DNA of 64,000 nucleotides from Clostridia bacterium (GTDB lineage Bacteria; Bacillota; Clostridia; Oscillospirales; CAG-272). Positions 16,703 through 25,569 of this stretch are shown here, piece by piece. Under the pieces are notes generated by a model. That model was not told the DNA's origin. It did not search any database and saw only the letters and a program-made list of their open reading frames with translations. The stretch is taken from positions 1 to 64,000 of the forward strand of contig JAFQPI010000001.1 in assembly GCA_017411805.1 (NCBI GenBank), read 5' to 3'. The translations under genes were made by a program, and so were the position numbers. Position 1 is the stretch's first letter; every line of letters begins with the position of its first letter.

Positions 16703-19147
16703 TTAGTAATGAACAGTAAGCTTCAAATTATCTCCGCCGTCGCCTGCCGAAAAGCAGACGTGTGCTCCCTTTTGAAGCTCTCCGGAAACTATCTTTTCCG
16801 ATAAAGGACGTTCGCAAAGCCGTGCAATTACGCGCCTTAAATGCCGAGCACCTCCCGCTCCTTTGTCTGAGTTGCAGATCAGATCGATCGTCCCATCGTC
16901 GTAGGACAATAATATCCCGTTTTCAGATGCGCGATTTGCAAGCTCATCGAGTTGCCTCTTGCAAATTAGTCGCACACTTTCTGCCGAAAGCGGCTCGAAG
17001 TAAACGCATTCGTCAACTCTGTCGAGAAATTCGAGCTTGAATGCCTCGCGAAGCGCACGCATAACGCGCTCCTCTGAGGACCTGTTCTCGCTTTTTGGAT
17101 CTGCGGAAAAACCAAGTGATCTGCTTTTCCCATATTGTGCACCGATATTTGATGTCATTATGATAACGGCGTTTTTAAAGTCTACCCGCCGCCCCTGTGA
17201 ATCGGTCAATACGCCGTCTTCAAGTATCTGCAAAAGAATATTGAAGATATCGGGATGGGCTTTTTCGATCTCGTCAAAAAGTATAAGTGAATACGGACGC
17301 CGCCTTACCTGCTCCGTAAGCTGACCGCCCTCGCCGTATCCGACGTAACCAGGAGGTGATCCGATCAGGCGTGAAACGGAGTGCTTTTCCATATATTCGG
17401 ACATGTCAAAACGTACAAGGAATTTCTGCGAACCGAAGAGAAGCTCGCAAAGCACGCGGCAAAGCTCGGTCTTTCCGACACCGCTCTGCCCGAGAAATAT
17501 GAAAGAGCCGATAGGGCCGTTCTTTCTGTCGAGCCCCGTCCGACCTCTTATTATCGCAGAGCTTACCGCGTCGCATGCTTTTTCCTGACCTATAACGCGT
17601 TCGCAAAGCTTTTCGTAAAGGCTCGCAAGCTTTGTGCTTTCATCCGCGGTCAGATCGGATATCGGTATTCCCGTCCATTTTGTCAAGGTTCTTGCTATAT
17701 CCTCTGCATCAAGCTTACCGTCATCATGTCCGAGACTGCGAGATTCAATGTTTTTTTGGAGCTCGGTATATTCGTCGCGAAGACGACGTTCATCGTCGCG
17801 AAGAGAAGCTGCACGCTCGAATTGCTGATTACCGATAGCCTCCTCCTTATCATGGATAACTGCTTTGAGCTTTGATTCGATCTCACGAAGCTCGGTGGGC
17901 GCAATATGAGCCGCGATACGTTTCCCGCTTGCCGCTTCGTCGATGAGATCGATCGCCTTGTCGGGGAGATAGCGGTCGTTCAGATACCTTGCCGAAAGCC
18001 TGACAGCCGCCTCTATAGCAGAATCTGTTATGCGTATACCATGATGAGCCTCGTATTTGTCCCGCAAGCCGAGAAGAATCGATACTGCGTCCTCCTCCGA
18101 CGGCTCACCGATAGATATAGGTTGAAATCTTCGCTCAAGTGCCGCGTCCTTTTCTATATTTTTTCGGTACTCAGAAAGAGTAGTTGCTCCTATAACCTGA
18201 AGCTCGCCTCTTGCAAGCGCGGGCTTTAGTATATTGGCTGCGTCGACCGCACCCTCCGCCGCACCCGCACCGACGATCGTGTGGATCTCGTCAATAAACA
18301 GGATGATCTCGCGATTCTTGCGCGCCTCTTCCATGACAGCTTTCATACGTTCCTCGAATTCACCGCGGTATTTTGCGCCCGCGATCATGCCGGGAATATC
18401 GAGGGTTATGATCCTTTTGTCAGCGAGAAGATCCGGAATATTGCCGTCAGCGATCCTTTGCGCAAGCCCCTCGACAACTGCAGTCTTGCCAACTCCGGGC
18501 TCACCGACAAGACAGGGATTGTTTTTGCCTCTTCTGCAAAGGATCTGAATGACGCGCTCGCTCTCGCTGTCTCTTCCGATGATAGGGTCTATCTTGCCCG
18601 TCTCTGCCGCCGCTGTCAGATCTCTTCCGTATTTGGCAATAGTCGGGGCACTTTTAAGAATGGCTTTGGTCTCACTGTCACCCTCTTCGCGAGTGACTGG
18701 CGAAAGCTCGGAAAGACTTTCTAAAAAAGCCACAATATCCTGCTTGATATCTGCTGTTTTTATGCCGAGTGACTCAAGCATCTTAACGGCAACGCAATCA
18801 CGTTCTTCAAGTATTGCAAGAAGCATGTGCTCTGTGCCAATATAACTCTGACCGTATTTTTGCGAGATCACAGCCGAGTTTTCAAGTATTTTCTTCGTTT
18901 TCGGCGTCATATCCGAAGGAAGCAGAGATACGGGAGGCGATGTACCCGCAATACGGCATATGACCTCTCGCAGCCTATCGGTATTAACGCCTTGTGCACC
19001 GAGGAATCTTGCGGCAGAGGACTCTCCAACGGAAAGGAGTCCGAGAAGCAGATGCTCGGATCCGATATATGTGTGTCCGAAATCACGCGCAAAGGCAAGA
19101 GCGTTCCCAAGCGTGCTTTGCGCTATCTGAGTGAATTTGCTTTTCAT
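16703..19147 (-). CDS. clpC: ClpC-type AAA+ unfoldase
   Basis: A 814-residue Hsp100 ATPase. Two Clp-N repeats fill residues 1-145. The first AAA+ domain has GEPGVGKT at 215-222 and ILFIDEIHT at 282-290. A UVR-like coiled segment at about 433-468 ([23 protein letters not shown]) marks ClpC rather than ClpB. The second AAA+ domain has GQSGVGKT at 553-560, and SLGF after it matches the LGF loop that docks onto ClpP. It unfolds proteins for the ClpP protease. No mcsA/mcsB/ctsR genes precede it, unlike the usual Firmicute operon. Instead it follows three cell-wall-binding genes 60 bases downstream of the last one. The ribosome site is weak. Confidence 0.9.
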   Translation of the reverse strand: MKSKFTQIAQSTLGNALAFARDFGHTYIGSEHLLLGLLSVGESSAARFLGAQGVNTDRLREVICRIAGTSPPVSLLPSDMTPKTKKILENSAVISQKYGQSYIGTEHMLLAILEERDCVAVKMLESLGIKTADIKQDIVAFLESLSELSPVTREEGDSETKAILKSAPTIAKYGRDLTAAAETGKIDPIIGRDSESERVIQILCRRGKNNPCLVGEPGVGKTAVVEGLAQRIADGNIPDLLADKRIITLDIPGMIAGAKYRGEFEERMKAVMEEARKNREIILFIDEIHTIVGAGAAEGAVDAANILKPALARGELQVIGATTLSEYRKNIEKDAALERRFQPISIGEPSEEDAVSILLGLRDKYEAHHGIRITDSAIEAAVRLSARYLNDRYLPDKAIDLIDEAASGKRIAAHIAPTELREIESKLKAVIHDKEEAIGNQQFERAASLRDDERRLRDEYTELQKNIESRSLGHDDGKLDAEDIARTLTKWTGIPISDLTADESTKLASLYEKLCERVIGQEKACDAVSSAIIRGRTGLDRKNGPIGSFIFLGQSGVGKTELCRVLCELLFGSQKFLVRFDMSEYMEKHSVSRLIGSPPGYVGYGEGGQLTEQVRRRPYSLILFDEIEKAHPDIFNILLQILEDGVLTDSQGRRVDFKNAVIIMTSNIGAQYGKSRSLGFSADPKSENRSSEERVMRALREAFKLEFLDRVDECVYFEPLSAESVRLICKRQLDELANRASENGILLSYDDGTIDLICNSDKGAGGARHLRRVIARLCERPLSEKIVSGELQKGAHVCFSAGDGGDNLKLTVHY

Positions 19148-19207
19148 TGATTTACCGTCCGTTTTCGTTTTACTTTATTTTATAACCAAAGCCGCGGTCT
19201 TTATGCG

Positions 19208-19732
19208 TTATTGATAAAGATGTGCCGAATCGTAAAGACGGACAAGTGCATTCCAGGTGAGCTTATCGACCTCGCCCGTAACGGGCAGAAGATACCTTGC
19301 CTGAAGCTCACTTATCGCATCGCGGGTTGCTTCGTCATATTTTCCGCTTACGGCCATCTCGGCAATCGGAAAGAACACAGAGATCTCACCGAGCATGTGC
19401 TGAACCGCCGAGACGGGAAATCCCTCGTCACCGACACGTAATGCATAATCACGCGGCTCTGACGGAAAGGGCGAAAATCCCGAAGGAGGAGCTTCTTTTT
19501 CGAGTGAGATAAGGTATTCATCGTATATTGCTTCCCATGTTTCCTGATCGGCAACGCCCGTTGCCGGCAATCCGCGGCTCGACTGAAAAGCGCGTATCGC
19601 TGCCGTAGTATCGCTTCCCTTGTTTCCGTCGATCGGAACGAAAGGAATGTCTTCATCAAAATACGCAAGCTGACGCAAATACCGCTGAAGGTTCTTGCGT
19701 GCGTTGGATTCTGTTATTTCGTTAATTGCCAT
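19208..19732 (-). CDS. Protein with two peptidoglycan-binding domains
   Basis: A 174-residue protein holding two PG_binding_1-type repeats: about 10-70 (FVPIDGNKGSDTTAAIRAFQSSRGLPATGVAD) and about 95-165 (FFPIAEMAVSGKYDEATRDAISELQARYLL). There is no signal peptide and no catalytic domain. The ribosome site GAGG lies upstream of ATG 19732, nine bases after the SpoIID-like gene. The repeats match those of its neighbour, so the two probably bind the same wall or cortex polymer. Confidence 0.8.
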   Translation of the reverse strand: MAINEITESNARKNLQRYLRQLAYFDEDIPFVPIDGNKGSDTTAAIRAFQSSRGLPATGVADQETWEAIYDEYLISLEKEAPPSGFSPFPSEPRDYALRVGDEGFPVSAVQHMLGEISVFFPIAEMAVSGKYDEATRDAISELQARYLLPVTGEVDKLTWNALVRLYDSAHLYQ

Positions 19733-19741
19733 ACAAATACC

Positions 19742-21148
19742 TCACTCAACCGGATAACCGGGATATTGCCCCTCGTGAACACTGTCCGCTCCCGTAACGT
19801 CATCAAAGATATCAACTATTGCATCCCACGTAACTGCGTCAACTATCCCGTTCTGCGCGCTTGTACCGAAGAACTGCTGAAAGGCAAGAACAGCAGCCTC
19901 TGTCTGATTACCGAAATATCCCGTTACGTTGACTGCGGGGATCTCGGGATAGTTTTGCGATATCCGGTTCAGATATCTCTGCAGTAAAACAACGTCTTCT
20001 CCTTCGCTTCCGACACGAAGGATGACACCCGGGAAGGGAACGCCCGAAGCCTCTGTGTATTCAAGCGGTATAGTTGATACAATTCCGAGATAGGCGTTGT
20101 AGAGTGCATTCCATGTCCTTGCGCCGACAACACCGTCCGGAGTGAGTCCAAAGGTCAGCTGGACCTGCCGCACCGCGTCTGCCGTCGACGGACCGTATAT
20201 TCCGTCACGCTCCACAGACGGTATGGAGGGATAGAAATTTGATATATAATTTATATAAAACTGTAGATTCTCGACCGCGTTTCCGCTCGAACCCGAGCTG
20301 AGAACACCCGGAAACTGTTGCGTTACCTCTTGCAATGCTATGCCCTCTGAATCAAGCTCATTCAGACGCTTGACTGCGTTGTAAAAAAACAGAATAGCGT
20401 ACCAAGTAGCCTTTCCGACAACACCGTCAGTGTCAATTCCGACTATCTCTTGAAACGCACGCACAGCCGCCTCGGTATCATCTCCGAATCTGCCGTCCGT
20501 ACGCACGATCTTAGGTATCGCGGGATAGTTTTTCGAGATGCGGTTGAGCCGTATCTGGATGGTGCGAACGTCGTTGTTTGCCGCACCTTGCCGAAGCGGT
20601 ATCTCTGGCGCGGAGGGAGAAAGATTTGCAATCGGAACGTCGGAGCGTATGCCAATATCGTCACCGTAATAATATTGCAGGATCTCGTATGGCGTCAACC
20701 CTTGCTCGGCGAGAGGGACCGTGCCCCATTGCGAAAGACCTTCGCATTGAACTCTGTCTCCGTCGCAATATTGAGTAAAGTAAGGCTCAATACTCCCGCC
20801 GCGCGTTACGTAGCTGTCGAACAGCTCGCTTGCAAGCTCTCTGATATTCTGAAATACCTCGCGCCCCTCAACGAATGCCTGATCGATGGCGGTCGAGTTC
20901 GTTATGTCAAAATCATAACCTCGCGAACGGTAAAATTCGGTGTAAATACGGTTGAGCGCGAAGGAGACCTGAGCGTAAATATTAGCCCTGAGCGCGTTTT
21001 CCGGCCACGTGGGATAGATCTCACTTGATGCTACGTTCGCAACGTAGTCAAGGAAGGGAATCGTCACGTTCCGCGCGGGCTCGGTAGGTCGCCCAAGATG
21101 AACGGTTATATATTCGGGAATTACCGGCAGAACAGCGGGATTATTCAT
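19742..21148 (-). CDS. SpoIID-like domain protein with three peptidoglycan-binding repeats
   Basis: A 468-residue protein. Residues 1-175 resemble the SpoIID/LytB amidase-enhancer domain: YPTWPENALRANIYAQVSFAL, GYDITNST-like GYDFDITNST, and an end in LTPYEILQYYYG. SpoIID itself is a lytic transglycosylase of engulfment. Three PG_binding_1 repeats follow (about 185-260, 285-360, 385-460), each with a variant of LNRISxNYPxIP. No signal peptide or transmembrane helix is seen, which is unusual for a wall enzyme and suggests action from the mother-cell cytoplasm or release by lysis. The start at 21148 is preferred: it overlaps the previous stop by eight bases (ATGAATAA) and gives the conserved NNPAVLPVIPEYITVHLG beginning. 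Confidence 0.72.
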   Translation of the reverse strand: MNNPAVLPVIPEYITVHLGRPTEPARNVTIPFLDYVANVASSEIYPTWPENALRANIYAQVSFALNRIYTEFYRSRGYDFDITNSTAIDQAFVEGREVFQNIRELASELFDSYVTRGGSIEPYFTQYCDGDRVQCEGLSQWGTVPLAEQGLTPYEILQYYYGDDIGIRSDVPIANLSPSAPEIPLRQGAANNDVRTIQIRLNRISKNYPAIPKIVRTDGRFGDDTEAAVRAFQEIVGIDTDGVVGKATWYAILFFYNAVKRLNELDSEGIALQEVTQQFPGVLSSGSSGNAVENLQFYINYISNFYPSIPSVERDGIYGPSTADAVRQVQLTFGLTPDGVVGARTWNALYNAYLGIVSTIPLEYTEASGVPFPGVILRVGSEGEDVVLLQRYLNRISQNYPEIPAVNVTGYFGNQTEAAVLAFQQFFGTSAQNGIVDAVTWDAIVDIFDDVTGADSVHEGQYPGYPVE

Positions 21149-21581
21149 CACTCTCACCCCGAAGCCTTTCACCGGTGCGCGCGTCAAAGACAAATTCCAC
21201 GTCCTCCTCGCGTCCTCCGTCCTCGGGAAGCGGGATCAGATAAGCGGTCTGAACCGAAGTTATGGTATCGAATATCGGTATGTTCGTATAAAGGTTGCTG
21301 TAGTAACCGTCAAGCGAGATGTCGGCACTGTAGCTCGCATATGGCTTGCCGCCTTCCGGTGACTCTGAATTGATCCTGGGCGGCGCGGGGAGAGTGATCC
21401 TCGGTGTGTTGCCGCTCTGATCTGTGATAAAAGACGCGATGGCGTTGCCCTCGATAGCCTCGTCGCCGCGCAGAGTCACGAGCGCACCTTCGAGCGGGAT
21501 CGCGCCCGAACCCGTGCGCACGGATACGATTAAAAAACCGCGGCCGGGCATTAGCTCGCGGCTGTCAGAACTTTTTTCCAT
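21141..21581 (-). CDS. Carboxypeptidase-regulatory/transthyretin-like domain protein
   Basis: A 146-residue protein. GFLIVSVRTGSGAIPLEGALVTL begins a beta-sandwich like the carboxypeptidase regulatory-like domain, and later SADISLDGYYSNLYTNIPIFDTITS continues it. The C-terminus is acidic. There is no signal peptide. It is first of the wall-binding operon, with GGAGG before ATG 21581 and its own promoter at 21614-21642. The role is probably structural or adaptor, inferred from the neighbours. Confidence 0.65.
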   Translation of the reverse strand: MEKSSDSRELMPGRGFLIVSVRTGSGAIPLEGALVTLRGDEAIEGNAIASFITDQSGNTPRITLPAPPRINSESPEGGKPYASYSADISLDGYYSNLYTNIPIFDTITSVQTAYLIPLPEDGGREEDVEFVFDARTGERLRGESDE

Positions 21582-21613
21582 AAAAAAGACCTCCGTGAAA
21601 TGATGTCAATTTT

Positions 21614-21642
21614 ATCATATGCGGAATTATGGAAAATGCCAA
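21614..21642 (-). promoter_or_regulatory. Promoter of the wall-binding operon
   Basis: Minus strand TTGGCA (21642-21637), 17 bases, TATGAT (21619-21614), a moderate sigma-A match. No convincing sporulation sigma site could be placed at a usable distance. Confidence 0.5.
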
Positions 21643-21735
21643 ATGAAATCAGGGAAGAGGAAAGAGGTAATAGTGGGAAAGCGTTTGATTTACGCTTTTC
21701 CTCTAATTTCAATTTTTACTTCTTAGTTGAAAATA

Positions 21736-21763
21736 TCCCCGAGCATCGCTTGACGCTCGGGGA
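21736..21763 (-). terminator. Intrinsic terminator after the sigma/partner operon
   Basis: Minus-strand stem TCCCCGAGCGTC/GATGCTCGGGGA (one G-T pair) with loop AAGC, then TATTTTC. It lies 26 bases past the stop at 21789. Confidence 0.8.
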
Positions 21764-21788
21764 AATTACTTATTCGGTTAAAAGCTCA

Positions 21789-22565
21789 TCATCCAAATCT
21801 GTTTTCACCGTAAAGATGTTCGTGATGTATTTCGGATAGCTCCTTGATATCTTCTTCATCAAGAATTTCCAATTCATAAGCTTGACCTAACGAATAAAAT
21901 TCATTGTTCTTATATACCCATATTTCTTCCATAGAGGGGAGCTTAAATAAATAACCAGCAATCGTCATTTCTCCATACCAGCATGTAGCACTGTGTTTGC
22001 AAAATACAACAACATCCGCTTCTTTTTTGTAAACACACACAATGTATTGGCATGGATAATAATATGAAAATTCTTCATAAGTCTTTGTGATATAAGCACT
22101 TTCTCTGTTACGAAAGATCTTCCATGCAGCAGTCATTTCATCAAATTCTTCACGTGACACTACATACTGAAAAGGTAGCTGTGTGTGTTCAGCAGTTGTA
22201 TCAATCGGTTGCTCCGTTTTGATGGATTCAGTAGTAAATGACTGTTCAGTTTCAATAGGGTCTGTCAAATTAGAATTCAACATTTCCGACGATTCAATCG
22301 TCCCAACACCCGCGGCGGCGCCCCAGTTGCCGATCACTTTTGAAAAGTAACTGAATATCGGTGCCGAAAAGGCGAGCAAGACCATGCATGCCGCGAGGGC
22401 GGTGAATTGCTTCCAATACTTGAAGGGAGTTTTATTTCCGGGAACGTGTTCCACTGCAATATCCGGCTCCTTGATGATGCTGAAAACGTCATCAATGTAT
22501 TTCTGATCGATATAGTCGAGCGCCGCAATCAGACGGCGGTCGGTTATTACTCTTTCGTTGCTCAT
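21789..22565 (-). CDS. Single-pass membrane protein, likely partner of the ECF sigma factor
   Basis: A 258-residue protein. Cytoplasmic N-terminus of about 45 residues (TDRRLIAALDYIDQKYIDDVF), one transmembrane helix near 50-72 (FTALAACMVLLAFSAPIFSYF), a Thr/Ser/Glu-rich spacer, and an extracellular domain of about 120 residues of no family I recognise. The layout and the four-base overlap with the sigma gene are typical of anti-sigma factors, although no zinc-binding ZAS motif is visible. It is probably a signal-sensing negative regulator. Confidence 0.6.
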   Translation of the reverse strand: MSNERVITDRRLIAALDYIDQKYIDDVFSIIKEPDIAVEHVPGNKTPFKYWKQFTALAACMVLLAFSAPIFSYFSKVIGNWGAAAGVGTIESSEMLNSNLTDPIETEQSFTTESIKTEQPIDTTAEHTQLPFQYVVSREEFDEMTAAWKIFRNRESAYITKTYEEFSYYYPCQYIVCVYKKEADVVVFCKHSATCWYGEMTIAGYLFKLPSMEEIWVYKNNEFYSLGQAYELEILDEEDIKELSEIHHEHLYGENRFG

Positions 22566-23119
22566 AATGTAATGCCCTCCTTACTCAGCATTTCCGCAAG
22601 CCTTTTACGGCTGCGATGGATCGAGACCTTGATCTTGCTTTCGCCAAAGCCCGTGTGCTTTGAAATCTTGGAGTATTCAAAGCCGAGCCAGAAGCGCATG
22701 ATGAAGATCCTTCGGTCATCAGTTTTCAGTGTTTCAAGAAATTTGTTGATGATCCCGCCCGCTCGCTTTGCTTCAAAGCCCTCGGCAAGATCGTGTCCGT
22801 CCGCAACGGTAGCCAAAAACTCGTCTCCGACGATCTGATAATTCTTGCCCCTCTTCCAAGCATTCGCCTCCTTGGAACGATTAAGGGCATGATTTCTTGT
22901 CGCCGTTCCTATGTAGGAACGCAGATTTTGCGGTTTCTCGGGCGGAATGTTGTTCCAGAGCGACAGAAGAACGTCATTGAGACATTCTTCGCAGTCTTCC
23001 TTTTGTGCCAAAATATTCGAGGCTACGTAAAGGCAAAGACTGCGGTATTTTTTCTCCGTCTCATTGATCGCTCTCTCGTCCCGCGCCCAGAATAATTCGA
23101 TTATCTTTTCATCCGTCAT
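22562..23119 (-). CDS. ECF-type RNA polymerase sigma factor
   Basis: A 185-residue sigma-70-family protein. Region 2 is about 15-85 (CEECLNDVLLSLWNNIPPEKPQNLRSYIGTATRNHALN, split across the DCEE/LRSY motifs). Region 4 is about 125-180 (DRRIFIMRFWLGFEYSKISKH...SKIKVSIHRSRKRL). There is no region 1.1 or 3, as expected for an ECF factor. AAGGAGG precedes ATG 23119. Its upstream region carries an ECF-like promoter (23156-23184), so it probably activates its own transcription. Regulon and signal are unknown. Confidence 0.88.
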   Translation of the reverse strand: MTDEKIIELFWARDERAINETEKKYRSLCLYVASNILAQKEDCEECLNDVLLSLWNNIPPEKPQNLRSYIGTATRNHALNRSKEANAWKRGKNYQIVGDEFLATVADGHDLAEGFEAKRAGGIINKFLETLKTDDRRIFIMRFWLGFEYSKISKHTGFGESKIKVSIHRSRKRLAEMLSKEGITL

Positions 23120-23155
23120 ATCGTTTCCTCCTTTTCGAGTTGTCCCTTCACTTAC

Positions 23156-23184
23156 ATAGACAACTTTTGCTAAAAAAGGTTACA
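23156..23184 (-). promoter_or_regulatory. Putative ECF-type autoregulatory promoter
   Basis: Minus strand TGTAACC (23184-23178), 16 bases, GTCTAT (23161-23156). The AAC in the -35 and GTC in the -10 are hallmarks of ECF promoters, and a T-tract follows the -35 box. It sits 37 bases before the sigma start codon. Confidence 0.6.
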
Positions 23185-23267
23185 GGATTTTGGAAAGATT
23201 TTTATTATTTATATTAACACAAAAGCTATCGGTTTGTCAATCGAAAAGAAAAAATTTGTAAAAGCTA

Positions 23268-23296
23268 TTGATTTTCTCTTTGAACTGTGGTATAAT
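23268..23296 (+). promoter_or_regulatory. Promoter of tRNA-Leu
   Basis: TTGATT (23268-23273), 17 bases, TATAAT (23291-23296), ten bases before the tRNA 5' end. Confidence 0.75.
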
Positions 23297-23306
23297 ATTG
23301 CAGAAC

Positions 23307-23393
23307 GCCGGTGTGGCGGAATCGGCAGACGCGACGGACTCAAAATCCGTTGGTAGCGATATCGTGCGGGTTCAAGTCCCGCCACCGGCACCA
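23307..23393 (+). tRNA. tRNA-Leu, anticodon CAA
   Basis: An 87-base class II tRNA. Acceptor GCCGGTG/CACCGGC, discriminator A, encoded CCA at 23391-23393. The anticodon stem ACGGA/TCCGT encloses loop CTCAAAA, giving anticodon CAA (reads UUG). A long variable arm and T arm GCGGG-TTCAAGT-CCCGC are present. Confidence 0.97.
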
Positions 23394-23432
23394 AAGAAAG
23401 CGCATAGCCACATGTGGCTATGCGCTTTCTTT
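23393..23432 (+). terminator. Perfect 40-bp palindrome terminating tRNA-Leu
   Basis: A loopless perfect palindrome, 20 + 20 bases (left arm AAAGAAAGCGCATAGCCACA), starting at the last base of CCA and ending in CTTTCTTT. Palindrome and tail act as terminator. Confidence 0.75.
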
Positions 23433-23533
23433 CGTACAGATCGCTCGCTTGAACCTACTTTGTGTTGCTGGCAACACAAACAATTTGCGCTTTGCCCAAT
23501 CAGAGATGAATACAGCATAAAACGCGCAAATAT

Positions 23534-23608
23534 GGGTTCGTAAGTCCCGCCAAAATCAAGCCACATGTGGCTATGCGCTTTCTTTCGTACAGATCGCTCG
23601 CTTGAACC
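23534..23608 (+). repeat. Duplicate of tRNA-Leu 3' end and terminator arm
   Basis: 23559-23608 is an exact 50-bp copy of 23406-23455. Just upstream, 23534-23552 (GGGTTCGTAAGTCCCGCCA) copies the tRNA T arm at 23368-23384 with a two-base change. The copy lacks the anticodon half and cannot form the full terminator. The 78 bases between the copies hold an 8-bp hairpin at 23461-23478 (TGTGTTGC/GCAACACA) and nothing coding. It looks like an att-type or slippage duplication at a tRNA 3' end. Confidence 0.8.
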
Positions 23609-23637
23609 CATGATTTTCAACAATTCTTGACTTTTAA

Positions 23638-23666
23638 TTGACCTTCAGTTTATCACTCCATAGTAT
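23638..23666 (+). promoter_or_regulatory. Promoter of the two-component operon
   Basis: TTGACC (23638-23643), 17 bases, TAGTAT (23661-23666). The ribosome site CGGAGGAAG is at 23694-23702. Confidence 0.55.
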
Positions 23667-23706
23667 AATATAAAGTATAACTATCCAAATTATCGGAGGA
23701 AGAAAA

Positions 23707-24378
23707 ATGTTTCGTATTCTTATAGCCGAGGACGATCGCGAGCTTCGCCAGCTTTTTTCACACGTTTTGGCAAAGAACGGCTATAGCGTAGTAGGTGTTT
23801 CAAACGGCAAGGAGGCTCTCTCGGAGATCGAGGCGGGCTATTTTGATCTTATAATTTCTGATATCATGATGCCTGTCATGGATGGCTATGAGTTCGTCCG
23901 CGCTCTTCGCGACGCCGAAAACCATACTCCCGTGCTTATGATAACCGCCAAGGATGCGTTTGACGCCATGCAGCTCGGATTCATGTCGGGAACCGACGAT
24001 TATATGGTAAAGCCGATCAACGTAAACGAAATGATCCTCCGCGTCGGTGCGCTGCTTCGCCGCGCTCAGCTAATAAGCGAACGCAGGTTAACTATAGGCG
24101 AGACGACTATGGAATGCGATTCGCTTACGGTTACGGCCTCGGGTGAACGTATGATCCTTCCGCAGAAGGAATTCATGCTTCTTTTCAAAATGGCGTCCTT
24201 CCCGGGCAAGATATTTACAAGGCAACAGCTTATGGACGATATTTGGGGCTATGATTCCGGAACGGATACACATACTGTTGACGTACATATCGGAAGACTC
24301 CGCGATCGTTTCCGCGATTGCGAGGATTTCAAGATCGTGACAATGCGCGGCGTCGGATATAAGGTGGTGAAAGCGTGA
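23707..24378 (+). CDS. OmpR-family response regulator
   Basis: A 223-residue regulator. Receiver domain 1-120 with the acidic pair ED at 8-9, phosphoacceptor Asp52 (LIISDIMMPVMDG) and Lys102 (DDYMVKPI). Winged-helix OmpR/PhoB DNA-binding domain about 125-221, ending in IVTMRGVGYKVVK. It is coupled to the kinase gene by a GTGA overlap. Family knowledge predicts binding to direct repeats with about 11-bp period; one such repeat lies at 314-335, but a link to this regulator is speculation. Confidence 0.93.
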   Translation: MFRILIAEDDRELRQLFSHVLAKNGYSVVGVSNGKEALSEIEAGYFDLIISDIMMPVMDGYEFVRALRDAENHTPVLMITAKDAFDAMQLGFMSGTDDYMVKPINVNEMILRVGALLRRAQLISERRLTIGETTMECDSLTVTASGERMILPQKEFMLLFKMASFPGKIFTRQQLMDDIWGYDSGTDTHTVDVHIGRLRDRFRDCEDFKIVTMRGVGYKVVKA

Positions 24379-25412
24379 GATTTCTCAAAAAGCTTAAAGA
24401 ATTCTTTCGTAATTTTTTGAGCCTGAATTTCTATTTTACCGTCTTTACGGCGGGCGAGATCGTCATAGCTCTTGCGCTTGCCAGGCTTATTGCGGGTTGG
24501 GTCGGTATCGACCTCAATGATTCGCCCTTTGCTTATTTTGCGCTTTGCTCAGTGTGCATTGCCGCGGGACTTGCGATATTGATAAACTCATTCTTTCTGA
24601 AGCCAATCTCAATGCTTTCCGAATCGATGAAAAAGGTCTCGGGCGGCGATTTTTCGATCAGACTAAAAGAGAACAGCAAAATTAAGGAGATAGGCGAGCT
24701 CAACCACAGCTTCAATGCTATGACCGATGAGCTCGGCGCCACGGAGGTTCTTCAATCAGATTTCGTATCTAACGTTTCACACGAGATCAAAACTCCGCTT
24801 AGCGCGATCGAGGGATATGCAACTCTTCTTCAGGACAGCGACTGTACCGATGAGGAACGCAAAAGATATACTGATAAGATCCTTTTTAATACGAAAAGAC
24901 TCTCTGAGCTCGTCGGCAACGTACTTATAATCTCAAAGATCGAGAGCGGAACCGTGGATATCTGCGCTGATACGTTCCGTCTCGACGAGCAGATCAGGCA
25001 ATCGATCATGCTTCTTGAAGCAAAGTGGGTGGAGAAGGATATCGAGTTTGATATCGAACTCGACGATATCATCTTCACGGGCGACCGCAGCCTTCTGCTC
25101 CATGTCTGGAATAATATAATCGGCAACGCTATCAAATTCAGTCCCGTCGGCGGACTTGTAACTATCAGGCTTGAAAATTGCACGAATTTCGTCCGATTCC
25201 GCGTAGACGATTGCGGACCCGGCATCAGCGAGACCGCAAAAAAGCATATCTTCGATAAGTTTTATCAAGAGGACAGCTCGCATAAGCAGGAGGGTAACGG
25301 GCTCGGGCTTGCGCTTGTTAAGCGCATAGTGGACATGTCGGGCGGTGCCATAAAGGTTGAGAATTTGCCCGAATCGGGTTGCAGATTCACGGTTGAACTG
25401 AAAAATCAATAA
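24375..25412 (+). CDS. Membrane sensor histidine kinase
   Basis: A 345-residue kinase starting with GTG that overlaps the regulator stop by four bases. Two membrane helices (about 22-42 and 52-74) enclose only about ten residues, so it senses membrane or intracellular cues rather than a large ligand. HAMP domain about 74-125, phosphoacceptor His136 in SHEIKTP, HATPase_c domain with NIIGNAIKFS, DDCGPGI and GNGLGLALVK. It phosphorylates the partner regulator encoded upstream. Confidence 0.92.
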   Translation: MRFLKKLKEFFRNFLSLNFYFTVFTAGEIVIALALARLIAGWVGIDLNDSPFAYFALCSVCIAAGLAILINSFFLKPISMLSESMKKVSGGDFSIRLKENSKIKEIGELNHSFNAMTDELGATEVLQSDFVSNVSHEIKTPLSAIEGYATLLQDSDCTDEERKRYTDKILFNTKRLSELVGNVLIISKIESGTVDICADTFRLDEQIRQSIMLLEAKWVEKDIEFDIELDDIIFTGDRSLLLHVWNNIIGNAIKFSPVGGLVTIRLENCTNFVRFRVDDCGPGISETAKKHIFDKFYQEDSSHKQEGNGLGLALVKRIVDMSGGAIKVENLPESGCRFTVELKNQ

Positions 25413-25450
25413 AAATATCGTAAAAACACAAAAAATATTTGCAAAAGGTA

Positions 25451-25479
25451 TTGCAATTTTTTCTAACTTGTGGTATAAT
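25451..25479 (+). promoter_or_regulatory. Promoter of rplS
   Basis: TTGCAA (25451-25456), 17 bases, TATAAT (25474-25479). Confidence 0.75.
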
Positions 25480-25485
25480 ATTCAA

Positions 25486-25569
25486 GTGTGTGACAAACAC
25501 ACGGGGAGCGGTCCTCTGCATGCTCGGTATGAACGCTCTTACATCACTTCTATAAAGGAGGAATAGGTA
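25486..25569 (+). promoter_or_regulatory. Possible ribosomal protein L19 leader
   Basis: The leader starts with hairpin GTGTGTG-ACAAA-like-CACAC (25486-25502). GAGCG and CGCTC can pair around 25505-25540. A ribosomal L19 leader is a known Firmicute family; the match here is by position and hairpins only. Confidence 0.4.

Noticed and set aside
21600-21839. 79-residue plus-strand frame
   Set aside because: It has no ribosome site, crosses a terminator hairpin, and its end overlaps the membrane partner gene on the other strand.
23372-23623. Reading frame with a repeated RKKAHSHMWL sequence
   Set aside because: It is only the translation of the duplicated tRNA terminator palindrome, overlapping the tRNA itself, with no ribosome site.
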